NCBI GenBank assembly: GCA_965249925.1
Contig: OZ252260.1
Coordinates: 3,782,001-3,846,000 of the forward strand
DNA length: 64,000 nucleotides
Direction: 5' to 3'
Source: Hoeflea_A sp965249925
GTDB taxonomy: Bacteria; Pseudomonadota; Alphaproteobacteria; Rhizobiales; Rhizobiaceae
Shown: one piece after another, positions 36,444-45,924 of the stretch
Position numbering within the stretch: the stretch's first letter is position 1
How the letters are laid out: each line of letters opens with the position of its first letter
Notes under the pieces: model-generated
What the model was told of the DNA's origin: nothing
Database searches by the model: none
What the model saw: the letters and a program-made list of their open reading frames with translations, nothing else
Program-made: the position numbers and the translations under genes

Positions 36444-37883
36444 CTACACGTTGAGCAGCAGGAACTCGCGTTCCCAGGGACTGATGACCTCCATGAAGGT
36501 CTCGAATTCGCCGCGCTTGACACCGGCATAGATGTCGATGAATTCGCGACCGAATACCTCGGCGAAGGCGGGCTCGCTTTCCAGCAACGACACGGCTTCC
36601 AGCAGCCCGCGCGGCAGATCGACCGTATTGCCCGTGTAAGCGGTGGCTTCCGTCGGATTGTCGGGCACGATATCGCGCATCATCCCCAGCCAACCGCAGG
36701 CCAGTGACGCGGCGATGGCGAGATAGGGGTTGGCGTCCGATGACGGCAGGCGGTTTTCCAGCCGCCGCGACTGCGCGTCGGAATTCGGCACGCGAAACGC
36801 CACGGTACGGTTGTCGTAGCCCCATGCATTGTTGACCGGGCAGGCCATCGCCGGGGTCAGCCGCCGGTACGAGTTGACATAGGGCGCCAGCATCACCATC
36901 GCCTTCGGGATGAAATGCTGCAGCCCACCGATAAACGAGAAGAAGCGCGGGGAGGCGCTGCCGTCCGGGTCGGTGAACACGTTGAGGCCGGAGTCGATGT
37001 CGACGACCGACTGGTGGATGTGCAGGGCCGAGCCGGCCATGCCCTGCATCGGCTTGGCCATGAATGTGGCGTAGATGTTGTGATTGAGCGCCGCCTCGCG
37101 CAGGGTTCGCTTGAACATGAACACCTGGTCGGCCAGCTCCAGCGGGTCGCCATGCCGCAGATTGATCTCCAGCTGAGCCGGGCCCTCCTCATGGATCAGC
37201 GTGTCGATCTCCAGCCCCTGTGCCTCGGAGAAATGGTAGATGTCGTCGATCAGTTCGTCGAATTCGTTGACGCCGGCGATGGTGTAAGACTGGCCGGGCA
37301 CGATCGGTCGCCCGGAACGGCCGACCGGTGGCTTCAGCGGATAGTCCGGATCCTCGTTGATCGCCACCAGGTAAAACTCGATTTCCGGCGCCACCGCCGG
37401 ACGCCAGCCCTGTTGATGGTAAAGCGACAGCACGCGCTTGAGCACGTTGCGTGGCGCGTATTCGACCGAATCGCCGCTGTGATCGACCATATCGCAGATG
37501 ACCTGTGCCGTCGGATCGCTCTCCCAGGGCACGACGGAGAGGGTGCTGAGATCCGGCATCAGCTTCAGATCGCCATCGCGCGGATCGTGGCGGAAATTGC
37601 CGGTTTCGCTCGGGTATTCGCCGGAGATCGTCTGCCGGTAGAGCGATGACGGCAGCGACAGCGACGTGTTCGAGGTGAATTTCGATGCCGGCATCATCTT
37701 GCCGCGCGGCACGCCGGCCAGATCCGGGGTGATGCACTCGATGTCCTCGATGCCACGCGCGCGCAGCCAGGCGTCGACCTGCTTCCAGGTTTTGACGCCC
37801 CTGATGCTTTCGACCGCGGACGGTTGTTTGGTTTTTTTGCTGCCGGTCTTGGCGCGCGCCGGCTGTTTTGCTGGGTCGGGCAT
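36444..37883 (-). CDS. Glutamine synthetase family protein (gamma-glutamyl-amine ligase type)
   Basis: The 479-residue protein has the GS beta-grasp N-terminal domain after a Lys-rich head and the catalytic domain with EIEFYLV (about residue 168), the INLRHGDPLE acidic stretch, HIHQSVVD and NRTVAFRVP...RRLENRLPSSDANPYLAIAA. This is the pattern of PuuA/GlnT-like enzymes that couple glutamate to amines rather than the GlnA housekeeping form. A role in polyamine or ethanolamine use is inferred from family only. It stands alone in the reverse direction; no partner genes are beside it. Confidence 0.85.
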   Translation of the reverse strand: MPDPAKQPARAKTGSKKTKQPSAVESIRGVKTWKQVDAWLRARGIEDIECITPDLAGVPRGKMMPASKFTSNTSLSLPSSLYRQTISGEYPSETGNFRHDPRDGDLKLMPDLSTLSVVPWESDPTAQVICDMVDHSGDSVEYAPRNVLKRVLSLYHQQGWRPAVAPEIEFYLVAINEDPDYPLKPPVGRSGRPIVPGQSYTIAGVNEFDELIDDIYHFSEAQGLEIDTLIHEEGPAQLEINLRHGDPLELADQVFMFKRTLREAALNHNIYATFMAKPMQGMAGSALHIHQSVVDIDSGLNVFTDPDGSASPRFFSFIGGLQHFIPKAMVMLAPYVNSYRRLTPAMACPVNNAWGYDNRTVAFRVPNSDAQSRRLENRLPSSDANPYLAIAASLACGWLGMMRDIVPDNPTEATAYTGNTVDLPRGLLEAVSLLESEPAFAEVFGREFIDIYAGVKRGEFETFMEVISPWEREFLLLNV

Positions 37884-38020
37884 GAAGGGCTCGTGGTCGC
37901 GTTTGGCTTTTGCGCCCGTCTTACTCCATCGAAGGCGGCAATACAGCCCATTTGTTGCGGCCGCTCGGTCGATCGGTTTTCAGACCTGCCGCTGTCACGC
38001 GGAGTCGATCAAAACGGCGC

Positions 38021-38050
38021 AAAAAAACCGCCGCACGGGTCGTGCGGCGG
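38021..38050 (-). terminator. Rho-independent terminator of the aceA transcript
   Basis: The 9-bp perfect stem CCGCCGCAC/GTGCGGCGG (38028-38036 and 38042-38050) is followed, on the reverse strand, by seven T. It lies ~37 bases after the stop of the small gene behind aceA. Confidence 0.9.
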
Positions 38051-38086
38051 CCAAGGGGAGCAACCAGCGGATTGAAAGGGTGTCGT

Positions 38087-38323
38087 TCAGCGGCCCTGGG
38101 TGACGATGACCGGGATCAGCAGGTCACCCCAGTTGCCGGCGCCGCCGTGGTGGCGGGCGGAGCGCACCAGTTCCACTGACACGCCGGCGTCCACTGCCTT
38201 CATCACAGACTGGTTGAGCCGGTGCAGGTCGTTGGCCACCATGCGGATGGCCGCCTGCTGGTCCTCGGTCATGGCCGAAGACTGCTCTTCGGCCCGTTCC
38301 TTGACGCGTGTCTGCGGTGCCAT
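38087..38323 (-). CDS. Small conserved-looking protein in the aceA operon
   Basis: The 78-residue protein begins MAPQTRVKERAEEQ, continues in a predicted helix (AAIRMVANDLHRLNQSVMKAV) and ends in a Gly-rich stretch before IPVIVTQGR. AAGGAG lies 8 bases before the ATG. It sits 36 bases behind aceA and just before a strong terminator, so it is co-transcribed with isocitrate lyase. No known domain is recognised; similar small genes behind aceA are known to me in Rhizobiales, with no assigned function. Confidence 0.7.
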   Translation of the reverse strand: MAPQTRVKERAEEQSSAMTEDQQAAIRMVANDLHRLNQSVMKAVDAGVSVELVRSARHHGGAGNWGDLLIPVIVTQGR

Positions 38324-38359
38324 GGTCGGTACTCCTTATCTGGCGTTTGCAGTGGCGGC

Positions 38360-39649
<1,290 letters not shown>

Positions 39650-39723
39650 GCCGATCTCCGTTACTCATCTCAGGCAGCTGCTCGAATTGGGTGCGCAGCG
39701 CTGTATTTGAAAATGATGTGACC

Positions 39724-39733
39724 GTTTTTACAC
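39724..39733. promoter_or_regulatory. GTGTAAAAAC-like site on the aceA side
   Basis: GTTTTTACAC is the reverse complement of GTGTAAAAAC and matches the element repeated on the regulator side. It lies ~75 bases upstream of aceA and would be read in the aceA direction. Confidence 0.35.
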
Positions 39734-39814
39734 CGCAGTGCACAATCGGCACAGGAAATTCAGCAAAAAGAGATGGTTAAAAGGGTCATGCTGTTTAGAT
39801 TTTGACAAATCCGA

Positions 39815-39877
39815 TTTGTAATCTTGTAAAATTTGTAATAGAGACGACGTCGGACAGTTTTGTAAAAACGTGTAAAA
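39815..39877. promoter_or_regulatory. Cluster of five TTTGTAA-like sites, candidate ScfR/RamB operators
   Basis: The sites are TTTGTAA (39815), TTGTAAAA (39824), TTTGTAA (39832), TTTTGTAAAAA (39858) and TGTAAAA (39871). They sit upstream of the XRE-type regulator and in the shared promoter with aceA. RamB/ScfR regulators are known to bind TTTGCAA-like sites and to control aceA or propionyl-CoA genes; the match here is by inspection. Confidence 0.5.
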
Positions 39878-39882
39878 CCAGC

Positions 39883-41304
39883 ATGACCGAGCAAAAGATT
39901 TTCGCCGGGCCCCGGCTGCGGCGCGTCCGCAACCAGCTGGGCCTGACGCAGACGGCGATGGCCGAGGAACTGGGCATTTCGCCGTCCTATCTCAATCTGA
40001 TCGAACGCAACCAGCGGCCGCTGACCGTGCAACTTCTGATCAAGCTGTCGTCGGTTTACAAACTCGATCTCGAGGAACTGCAGGGTGAGAGCACCGGCAC
40101 CGTCGCGGCCTTGAAAGAGGTGTTTTCCGATCCGCTGCTGGCCGGCGAATTGCCGGGCGACACCGAACTGCTGGAAGTGGCGGACGCGGCGCCCAATGCG
40201 GCATCGGGCGTGCTCAAGCTTTACCGTGCCTACCGGGAGGCGCAGTCGCGGCTTTCCGACCTGTCCGATCTGTTGGCTCAGGAAGGACGCACCACGTCGC
40301 TTTCCGACACAAGGCTGCCGGTGGACGAGGTGCGCGAGGTGTTCGAAAAGCGCGCCAATTACAGCGGTCCGATCGAGGAGGCGGCTGAGGCGTTTTACGA
40401 TCGCCTCGCACCCGGTGACGATCTGGCTACAGCGCTGAAGGCATGGTTGGCGAAGGATCACGGCATCGTCGTGCGGCTGCTGCCGGTCTATACCATGCCC
40501 AATTGGCGCCGCCGCTTCGATCGCCATTCGATGCGGCTTTTCCTGTCGGAACGGCTGTCGCCGTTCGACCAACTGCGTGAAATCGCGCTGGAGGTGGCGC
40601 AGCTCGCCTTCGGCGAGGCGATCCAGGAGGAGCTTGCGCAGCTCGATCTTGGCTCCGACGAGGCACGGCGCCTGGCGCGCTTCGAAATCGCCCGATACGC
40701 AGCCCACGCCCTGATGATGCCCTACGGTATGTTTTATGCAGCGGCCCAGAGAGCTCGCTACGATGTCGACGTCCTGCGTTCGCGCTTCCATGTCTCCTAT
40801 GAACAGGCTGCCAACCGGCTGACCATGCTGCAAAGGCCGGGTGCTTCGGGCGTACCCTTCTTCATGCTGGAGGTCGACAACGCCGGCAATCGCTTCCGCC
40901 GCGCCGGCGCCCTCGGCTTTCCCCAGTCACGCTTCGGCGGCGCCTGCCCGAAGCTCAACATCCACGCCGCTTTCACCCAGCCGGGGCAGATATTCGTCGA
41001 TGCCGTCGAAATGCCGGACGGCGCAGAATTCCTGGTGATCTCGCGCACGTTGGAAGGCCCGCAGGGTGCCTATAACGAGCGGATACGCCGTACCGCGCTG
41101 CTGCTCGGCTGCGACATCGGTTTCCATGACGAGGTCGTCTATGGTGCTGCCACCACCGGCCCCGGCCATTCCCCGACGCCCGTCGGCCCCGCCTGCCGCC
41201 TGTGCGAACGCCAGGCCTGTCTGGCCCGCGCCGAGCCGCCATTGACCCGGCCTTCGGGCCTCGACGAGATGGTGACGGGGCTGAGCGCATTCGATTTTCG
41301 GTGA
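39883..41304 (+). CDS. ScfR/RamB-type XRE-family acyl-CoA-responsive regulator
   Basis: The 473-residue protein has an N-terminal HTH_XRE domain (about residues 7-61, LGLTQTAMAEELGISPSYLNLIERN). A central ImmA/IrrE-like region lacks HExxH, and a C-terminal DUF2083 domain ends with a Cys cluster, CRLCERQAC. This layout is the short-chain fatty acyl-CoA regulator family, which includes RamB of Corynebacterium and PccR of Rhodobacter. It is divergent from aceA, so it likely controls the glyoxylate shunt. ATG at 39883 is preferred over an upstream TTG because the domain starts there. Confidence 0.9.
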   Translation: MTEQKIFAGPRLRRVRNQLGLTQTAMAEELGISPSYLNLIERNQRPLTVQLLIKLSSVYKLDLEELQGESTGTVAALKEVFSDPLLAGELPGDTELLEVADAAPNAASGVLKLYRAYREAQSRLSDLSDLLAQEGRTTSLSDTRLPVDEVREVFEKRANYSGPIEEAAEAFYDRLAPGDDLATALKAWLAKDHGIVVRLLPVYTMPNWRRRFDRHSMRLFLSERLSPFDQLREIALEVAQLAFGEAIQEELAQLDLGSDEARRLARFEIARYAAHALMMPYGMFYAAAQRARYDVDVLRSRFHVSYEQAANRLTMLQRPGASGVPFFMLEVDNAGNRFRRAGALGFPQSRFGGACPKLNIHAAFTQPGQIFVDAVEMPDGAEFLVISRTLEGPQGAYNERIRRTALLLGCDIGFHDEVVYGAATTGPGHSPTPVGPACRLCERQACLARAEPPLTRPSGLDEMVTGLSAFDFR

Positions 41305-41431
41305 GCCCTTAAGATTGCGGCAATGGTTGACAGTAACTGCCGGTCAGTCAGCCGCCATTCAGTTGACTTGCATCAAGACAGGCATCCGATCCGCTTCATA
41401 AATAAGAGGGTCGATTTCTCCCGACCGCCCG

Positions 41432-41474
41432 TTGCTTCGTGTCCAGGCTGCGTCCGGGAGTAGATGCGAAGGAG
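41432..41474 (+). promoter_or_regulatory. ROSE-like RNA thermometer helix in the hsp20 leader
   Basis: Bases 41432-41443 (TTGCTTCGTGTC) can pair with 41463-41473 (GATGCGAAGGA): 11 pairs, three of them GU, with G434 bulged opposite the Shine-Dalgarno. UUGCU facing AGGA with a bulged G is the hallmark of ROSE elements that mask ribosome entry of rhizobial small heat-shock genes at low temperature. The ATG lies at 41483. Confidence 0.6.
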
Positions 41475-41482
41475 ATCAGTCC

Positions 41483-42244
41483 ATGGCCAAGGCAAGCACA
41501 GCAAAAACCGCAAAACCGACATCGACAGCAGCGGCAAAGAGGAAGGCGCCGGCGGCGTCGGCGAAGAGCAAGTCTTCTGCGGCATCGGCGGCAAAGAAAG
41601 CCGCTCCGGCTGCCAAGAAAACGGCAGCGCCGAAGAAGCCTGCAGCGCCGAAGAAGCCTGCAGCGTCCAGGAAGCCGGCTGCCGCAAAGGCCGCCCCGGC
41701 GGCGAAGAAGGCCGCGCCGGCCGCCAAGGCAAAGCCGGCCAAGGCCGAAACCGCGCCGGAAGTCGCTGAAGCCTCGCTGTTCCAGCCGCTGTTCTCGCTC
41801 CGCCGGCAGATGGACGATCTGTTTGAGGATTTGGTGGGACGCTTCCCGTCCATCTCCGTACCGCGCGTCGAATGGCCAGCGGTCCGCAAGGCGGAAGGAG
41901 ATCAGGAAGTCGCACGCTTCGACTTCAGCGAAAGCGACCAGGCCGTTACCGTCACGGCGGAGATGCCCGGCATGGGCGAGGACGATGTGGAGGTCACCGT
42001 CGCCGAAGGTGTGCTGACCATCAAGGGAGAGAAGAAAACGGAACGCCAGGAAAAGGGCGAGAACTTCTATGTCTCCGAACGCCGCTTCGGCAGCTTTACC
42101 CGCGCATTTCGTCTGCCCGAGGGCATCCGCGAAGACGACATCACCGCCGAGTTCAACAGGGGTGTGCTGACCGTCACCATGCCCAAGGCAACACGCGCGA
42201 CCAAGCCGCACCGCCGCATCTCGGTCGGGTCAGGCGGCGCCTGA
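41483..42244 (+). CDS. Hsp20/alpha-crystallin protein with histone H1-like tail
   Basis: The 253-residue protein joins an Ala/Lys/Pro-rich N-terminal tail (residues 1-92, repeats of AAPKKP type) to an alpha-crystallin domain (about residues 144-236; GVLTIKGEKK, GSFTRAFRLPEGI, GVLTVTMPK). Hsp20 proteins hold unfolding proteins under heat; the tail resembles bacterial histone H1-like (HC1-type) nucleic-acid binders. The fusion is unusual among Hsp20s, which normally have a short N-terminal arm. A ROSE-like element and AAGGAG precede the ATG. Its single-frame reading and codon use match the neighbours. Possible roles are DNA- or RNA-tethered chaperoning. Confidence 0.85.
   Translation: MAKASTAKTAKPTSTAAAKRKAPAASAKSKSSAASAAKKAAPAAKKTAAPKKPAAPKKPAASRKPAAAKAAPAAKKAAPAAKAKPAKAETAPEVAEASLFQPLFSLRRQMDDLFEDLVGRFPSISVPRVEWPAVRKAEGDQEVARFDFSESDQAVTVTAEMPGMGEDDVEVTVAEGVLTIKGEKKTERQEKGENFYVSERRFGSFTRAFRLPEGIREDDITAEFNRGVLTVTMPKATRATKPHRRISVGSGGA
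41624..41677 (+). repeat. 18-bp tandem repeats in the histone-like tail
   Basis: Two exact copies of an 18-mer (41624-41641 and 41642-41659), beginning GCAGCGCCGAAGAAGCCT, encode AAPKKP twice. A third diverged copy follows (41660-41677). This points to repeat-number change as the source of tail length. Confidence 0.85.
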
Positions 42245-42343
42245 CCCTGTAACGGTGCGTTAGACAGTTCCAGCTACGTTCGGACGCGCTGCCGCCTTCC
42301 CGGCGATGCGGCAACGCAAGGAGTTTGCCCACTGGAATTGACA

Positions 42344-43894
42344 ATGCCGATATCAGGTCCCGACCTCGACGCGCCCGCCGATCTGGCCGATCTGCTGCGT
42401 CGCGGCCTCGACAGTGCTCCTGATGCGCCGGCTTTGATTGCCGGCGATGCCCAATGGACCTGGCGCGCCCTGCATGACGCCAGCGAGCGGCTGGCGCGGC
42501 ACTATGTCGGCATCGGGCTGACACCTGGTGACCGGATCGCATCGCTGCTGCCGAACCGCGCCGAACTCGTAGTCCACTATCTCGCCTGCATTCGGGCCGG
42601 CCTCGTCGCCATGCCGCTGAACTACCGCTATATGCCGCCCGAAATTGACCACGCGCTCGGCGTCGCCGAGCCCACGGCACTGCTGGTACACGCGGAGCGT
42701 GGCGCCGATGTCGCCGACAGCCAGATGGCCGCGCACCTGCCGTTGGGTACGATCACCTTTGGCAGGCCGACGCAAACCGGCCGCCATCTGGAGACGCTGC
42801 TGGCGGAACCGGCGCTCGACACAGCGTTACCCGATCTGAATCTGGACGCGCCGGCTTTCGTGCTGTTCACCTCCGGCAGCGTCGGCAAACCCAGGGGGGT
42901 GACCCACAGCCTGAATTCGCTGGGCGCTATCGTCGCAAGCATTGCCCAGGCCATGGAGCTGACCGGAGAAGACGTATTGCTGCCGGGCTCGTCGCTATCG
43001 CATGTCGGATCGCTGAAGCAGGTTTTCGCCGGCCTCTGGGTCGGCGCCCGGACGGTGATCGCGCGCACCTTCGACACCGGCGAACTGCTGGCGCTGATGC
43101 GCCAGACCCAGCCGACTGCCGCCTTCCTGCTGCCGGCGGCGCTGTTCGCCCTCGTTCGCGACCACCGCGCTCAACCCGATGATTTCGGTTCCCTGAGGCT
43201 GGTGATGTCGAGCGGCGACGTCATTGCGGTCGAACTGGAGCGGGAGTTCGAGGCACTGGCCGGCATGCAGATTGTCGGTGCCTATGGCATGACCGAGGCC
43301 GGAACTTCCCACGCCAATCCATCCGGCAGCCGCAACAGGCTCGGATCCGTGGGGACCAACAATCCGGGCTATACATCGTCGTTACAAGACGACGCCGGTC
43401 TTGAGGTCGCCATCGGTGCCGAGGGCCGGCATTGGATCCGTAGCCCCGGTGTTATGCTGGGTTATTGGGACGACAACGAGACGACGCGGCAGGTACTGCG
43501 CGACGGCTGGTTCGACACCGGCGATCTCATGCGGACCGATGCGGACGGCTATTTCTGGTTCTGCGGCCGCCGCAAGCAGATCATCGTCCACGATGGATCG
43601 AACATCAATCCGCAGGAAGTTGAAGCGGCGATCCAAGCGCATCCGGCAGTCGCCGTCGCCGGGGTTGTCGGCGTACGAAACCCGATGCACGGCGAAAATG
43701 TTTGGGCTTTTGTTACGCTGAAGGACGGCGCGCATCGACCCTCGTCGGACGAGATCATCGGCTTCGCACGCGAACGGATCGGATACAAAGCGCCGGAGGC
43801 TGTCGTCTTTCTGGATGCGCTGCCGCTCAACGCGACGGGCAAGCTCGACCGCGCGGTTTTACAGAAAACGGCAGTCGACAGACTGTCCAGCTAA
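42344..43894 (+). CDS. AMP-forming acyl-CoA synthetase/ligase
   Basis: The 516-residue ANL-superfamily enzyme has the P-loop FVLFTSGSVGKPRGVTHS (about residue 170), the A5 region AYGMTEAG, the A7/A8 region GWFDTGDLMRTDADGYFWFCGRRKQ and the C-terminal catalytic Lys in NATGKLDR. It adenylates a carboxylic acid and passes it to CoA. The acid cannot be inferred. ATG at 42344 is preferred; TTG at 42338 is possible. No operon partner is evident; it follows the hsp20 gene by 99 bases. Confidence 0.87.
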   Translation: MPISGPDLDAPADLADLLRRGLDSAPDAPALIAGDAQWTWRALHDASERLARHYVGIGLTPGDRIASLLPNRAELVVHYLACIRAGLVAMPLNYRYMPPEIDHALGVAEPTALLVHAERGADVADSQMAAHLPLGTITFGRPTQTGRHLETLLAEPALDTALPDLNLDAPAFVLFTSGSVGKPRGVTHSLNSLGAIVASIAQAMELTGEDVLLPGSSLSHVGSLKQVFAGLWVGARTVIARTFDTGELLALMRQTQPTAAFLLPAALFALVRDHRAQPDDFGSLRLVMSSGDVIAVELEREFEALAGMQIVGAYGMTEAGTSHANPSGSRNRLGSVGTNNPGYTSSLQDDAGLEVAIGAEGRHWIRSPGVMLGYWDDNETTRQVLRDGWFDTGDLMRTDADGYFWFCGRRKQIIVHDGSNINPQEVEAAIQAHPAVAVAGVVGVRNPMHGENVWAFVTLKDGAHRPSSDEIIGFARERIGYKAPEAVVFLDALPLNATGKLDRAVLQKTAVDRLSS

Positions 43895-43966
43895 AACAAA
43901 CCAAAAGTTTTTATAAGTATAATTTTCAGAGTATGTGCTATAGTTAGCCATATTACATGGACATAG

Positions 43967-44002
43967 ACCGTTTTTCCGGTGGAACAGCACCGGAAAAACG
44001 GT
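43967..44002 (+). repeat. Perfect 15-bp hairpin just before the membrane-protein start
   Basis: ACCGTTTTTCCGGTG (43967-43981) and its exact complement (43988-44002) enclose GAACAG. The stem ends before the Shine-Dalgarno (AGAGGG) of the gene starting at 44015. It has no T-run on either side, so it may shape the 5' leader or be a short palindromic element. Confidence 0.85.
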
Positions 44003-44014
44003 AAGAGGGTTGCC

Positions 44015-45172
44015 ATGTCGGATATCAAAACGCTAATCGACAGCCATGCCGAGCGGCTGCTGACTGAAAAGCAGAACGCTGCACGCTGGCGTCTGGTGCT
44101 GCTGATTGCGGTCGTGATGCTTGGTCTGTTCGTGCTCTATGGGTCGGCCACCGGATTTGCCACCGACTATGCCAGCATCGCCCTGATCGTAGCGGTCATT
44201 CTGGCCTTTTGGCTGATGCGCAAAGGTGACGAGGTTCGCGATCTCGAAGCCGAACGCCTTGAGTTCGATCATCCGGAGATCTTTGATCCGGCTCTGCCGT
44301 ATGAAAGGAAGCCCATGGCCGTCGGCGAAGAGCCGGACCGGCAAACCGTGCTGGCCGGGCAGATCGTTTTGCGGCAGCGCATCCGCATCGTGCGCGACCG
44401 CGCCCGCTATGCCGAAACCTCCGGCGTCATCATCGGCTCGATCGCCATCACGTTCCTGACCTGGTTCGCCTTTTCGCTGCCGGACTTTCTCGCCAAATAT
44501 CACGGCGGCGGCTACAGCGAGGAATGGCTGTATTCCTACGAGCTCGAGGTGGTATCGATCGGTCTGGCGGGGCTGGTGATGTTCGGCTGGGCAGTTACGC
44601 GCTTCGCATCCGGACGTGCCGCCCGCGCCGAAGTCGACCGGTTGCGCATCGAAATCGACCTGCTGCCGGTCGAACACAGTCCGGAGGCGGCCCGGTCGCG
44701 CAAGCTGCTCTTACTCAACCAAGGCAATCTGACGGATTACTACAGCGCCAACCGCTTCAACAGTCGGGCCACGATCAGCATGGCGATCCTGTGCGTGCTA
44801 GCCGGCATCGGCATCACCCTGTGGACCATTCTCGCGGTGATCGACAACGCCGCCGACGAAGAGCAGACCAAGCTGATCATTGCCGGTGTCGGCGCCGCCA
44901 ATGCGATCATGATCAATGTCGTCGCCGCTATCATCCTGCGCATCCAGGGCACCATCTCCGCCAATGTCAACGCTTTCCACGACCGGCTGGTGCGTAGCCA
45001 CGACATCTTCCTCGCCAATGTCATCGCCGCCGAAATCGACGACGACGGCATCCGCCGCGAGACCCTGTCGGCGATCGCCAAAAGCATCGGATTGCGCGGC
45101 GCGGCGGAGACAAAACCCGACAAGGGGAAGGACGACAAGGACAAGAAGAAATCCGATCCAAAGGCCGAATGA
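44015..45172 (+). CDS. Six-helix membrane protein of unknown function
   Basis: The 385-residue protein has hydrophobic segments at about residues 25-45, 54-69, 135-155, 178-200, 253-277 and 285-308, arranged in three pairs. Charged soluble stretches and a Lys/Asp-rich C-terminal tail (about 364-385) surround them. The segment NLTDYYSANRFNSRATISMA before the fifth helix recalls the TRADD-N-associated two-TM proteins of bacterial conflict systems, but this is a weak resemblance seen by eye. A 15-bp hairpin stands just before its ribosome site. AT-rich DNA precedes it, and three immunity-like genes follow. Confidence 0.6.
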   Translation: MSDIKTLIDSHAERLLTEKQNAARWRLVLLIAVVMLGLFVLYGSATGFATDYASIALIVAVILAFWLMRKGDEVRDLEAERLEFDHPEIFDPALPYERKPMAVGEEPDRQTVLAGQIVLRQRIRIVRDRARYAETSGVIIGSIAITFLTWFAFSLPDFLAKYHGGGYSEEWLYSYELEVVSIGLAGLVMFGWAVTRFASGRAARAEVDRLRIEIDLLPVEHSPEAARSRKLLLLNQGNLTDYYSANRFNSRATISMAILCVLAGIGITLWTILAVIDNAADEEQTKLIIAGVGAANAIMINVVAAIILRIQGTISANVNAFHDRLVRSHDIFLANVIAAEIDDDGIRRETLSAIAKSIGLRGAAETKPDKGKDDKDKKKSDPKAE

Positions 45173-45267
45173 ACCGGCGGTGCGTTTAGGTCAACGCTGC
45201 CGCAATGCCTTGACTTTCCAATCGCCTTACGGTTGCTGGCGCCACCACAACCCAAGGAGGCGGAGCG

Positions 45268-45558
45268 ATGGAATCCCAACCAATCTCCGAGGCAGAGCTC
45301 GCGGAAATCGAGCAAAGATGTGCACGTGCCCGCAACGGACCATGGACGTCCTATGTGGAGGGCCGGGATCATCTCAGCGGTTCGAACATCATTACGGTGG
45401 CTGGAGGGGTCGAGCCGGATGACGATATCGACATTGTCGGAGCCACCATTGACGATCAGGATTTCATTGCCCATGCCCGTTCCGATGTTCCGCGTCTAAT
45501 TGCCGAGGTGCGACGATTGAAGGCTCTGCTGCAGTCGGGTCAGGGAGAAGGCGCGTGA
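45268..45558 (+). CDS. Ea22-like small protein (IEQRC...GPW type)
   Basis: The 96-residue acidic protein has the pattern EIEQRCARARNGPWTSYVEG...DQDFIAHARSDVPRLIAEVRRL known from phage Ea22-like and accessory-region proteins. AAGGAGG precedes the ATG at 45268. Its end overlaps the next gene's ATG, so the two are coupled. Proteins of this family commonly neighbour immunity or toxin genes; no toxin is present here. Molecular activity unknown. Confidence 0.65.
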   Translation: MESQPISEAELAEIEQRCARARNGPWTSYVEGRDHLSGSNIITVAGGVEPDDDIDIVGATIDDQDFIAHARSDVPRLIAEVRRLKALLQSGQGEGA

Positions 45559-45923
45559 CTAGCATGATCCTGTTTCGTCCCGCCGGTCAGGCCGAAATTG
45601 ATCTGGTTGAACGGAGTGGATGGCGCCGCTGGCCGCCGCGCTTGCCTGATCAGCCGATCTTCTACCCGGTTCTCACCTTCGACTATGCCGAGAAGATCGC
45701 CCGCGATTGGAATTCCGTGCGGCCGGCACCGGATAATGTCGGCTACGTCACCCGCTTCGAAATCAACGAGGAGACCGCTGCCCGCTATCCGCCGCAAGAG
45801 GCTGGCGGGCAACGGCATCGAGAGCTCTGGGTTCCGGCGGAAGAACTCGATGCGTTCAACGACGGTATCATCGGTGTAATCGAGGTGGTGGCGGTCCATC
45901 GAGACGGCAAAAGAGTGGATTGA
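45555..45923 (+). CDS. Small protein of the 'ADP-ribosylation/crystallin J1' type
   Basis: The 122-residue protein runs FRPAGQAEIDLVERSGWRRWPPRLPDQPIFYPVLTFDYAEKIARDWN and ends with the ELWVPAEELDAFND segment. This is the pattern of a small family annotated as ADP-ribosylation/crystallin J1. No catalytic residues can be assigned. It overlaps the preceding Ea22-like gene by 4 bases and is followed after 1 base by the SUKH protein, so the three form one operon. Confidence 0.6.
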   Translation: MTSMILFRPAGQAEIDLVERSGWRRWPPRLPDQPIFYPVLTFDYAEKIARDWNSVRPAPDNVGYVTRFEINEETAARYPPQEAGGQRHRELWVPAEELDAFNDGIIGVIEVVAVHRDGKRVD

Positions 45924-45924
45924 C

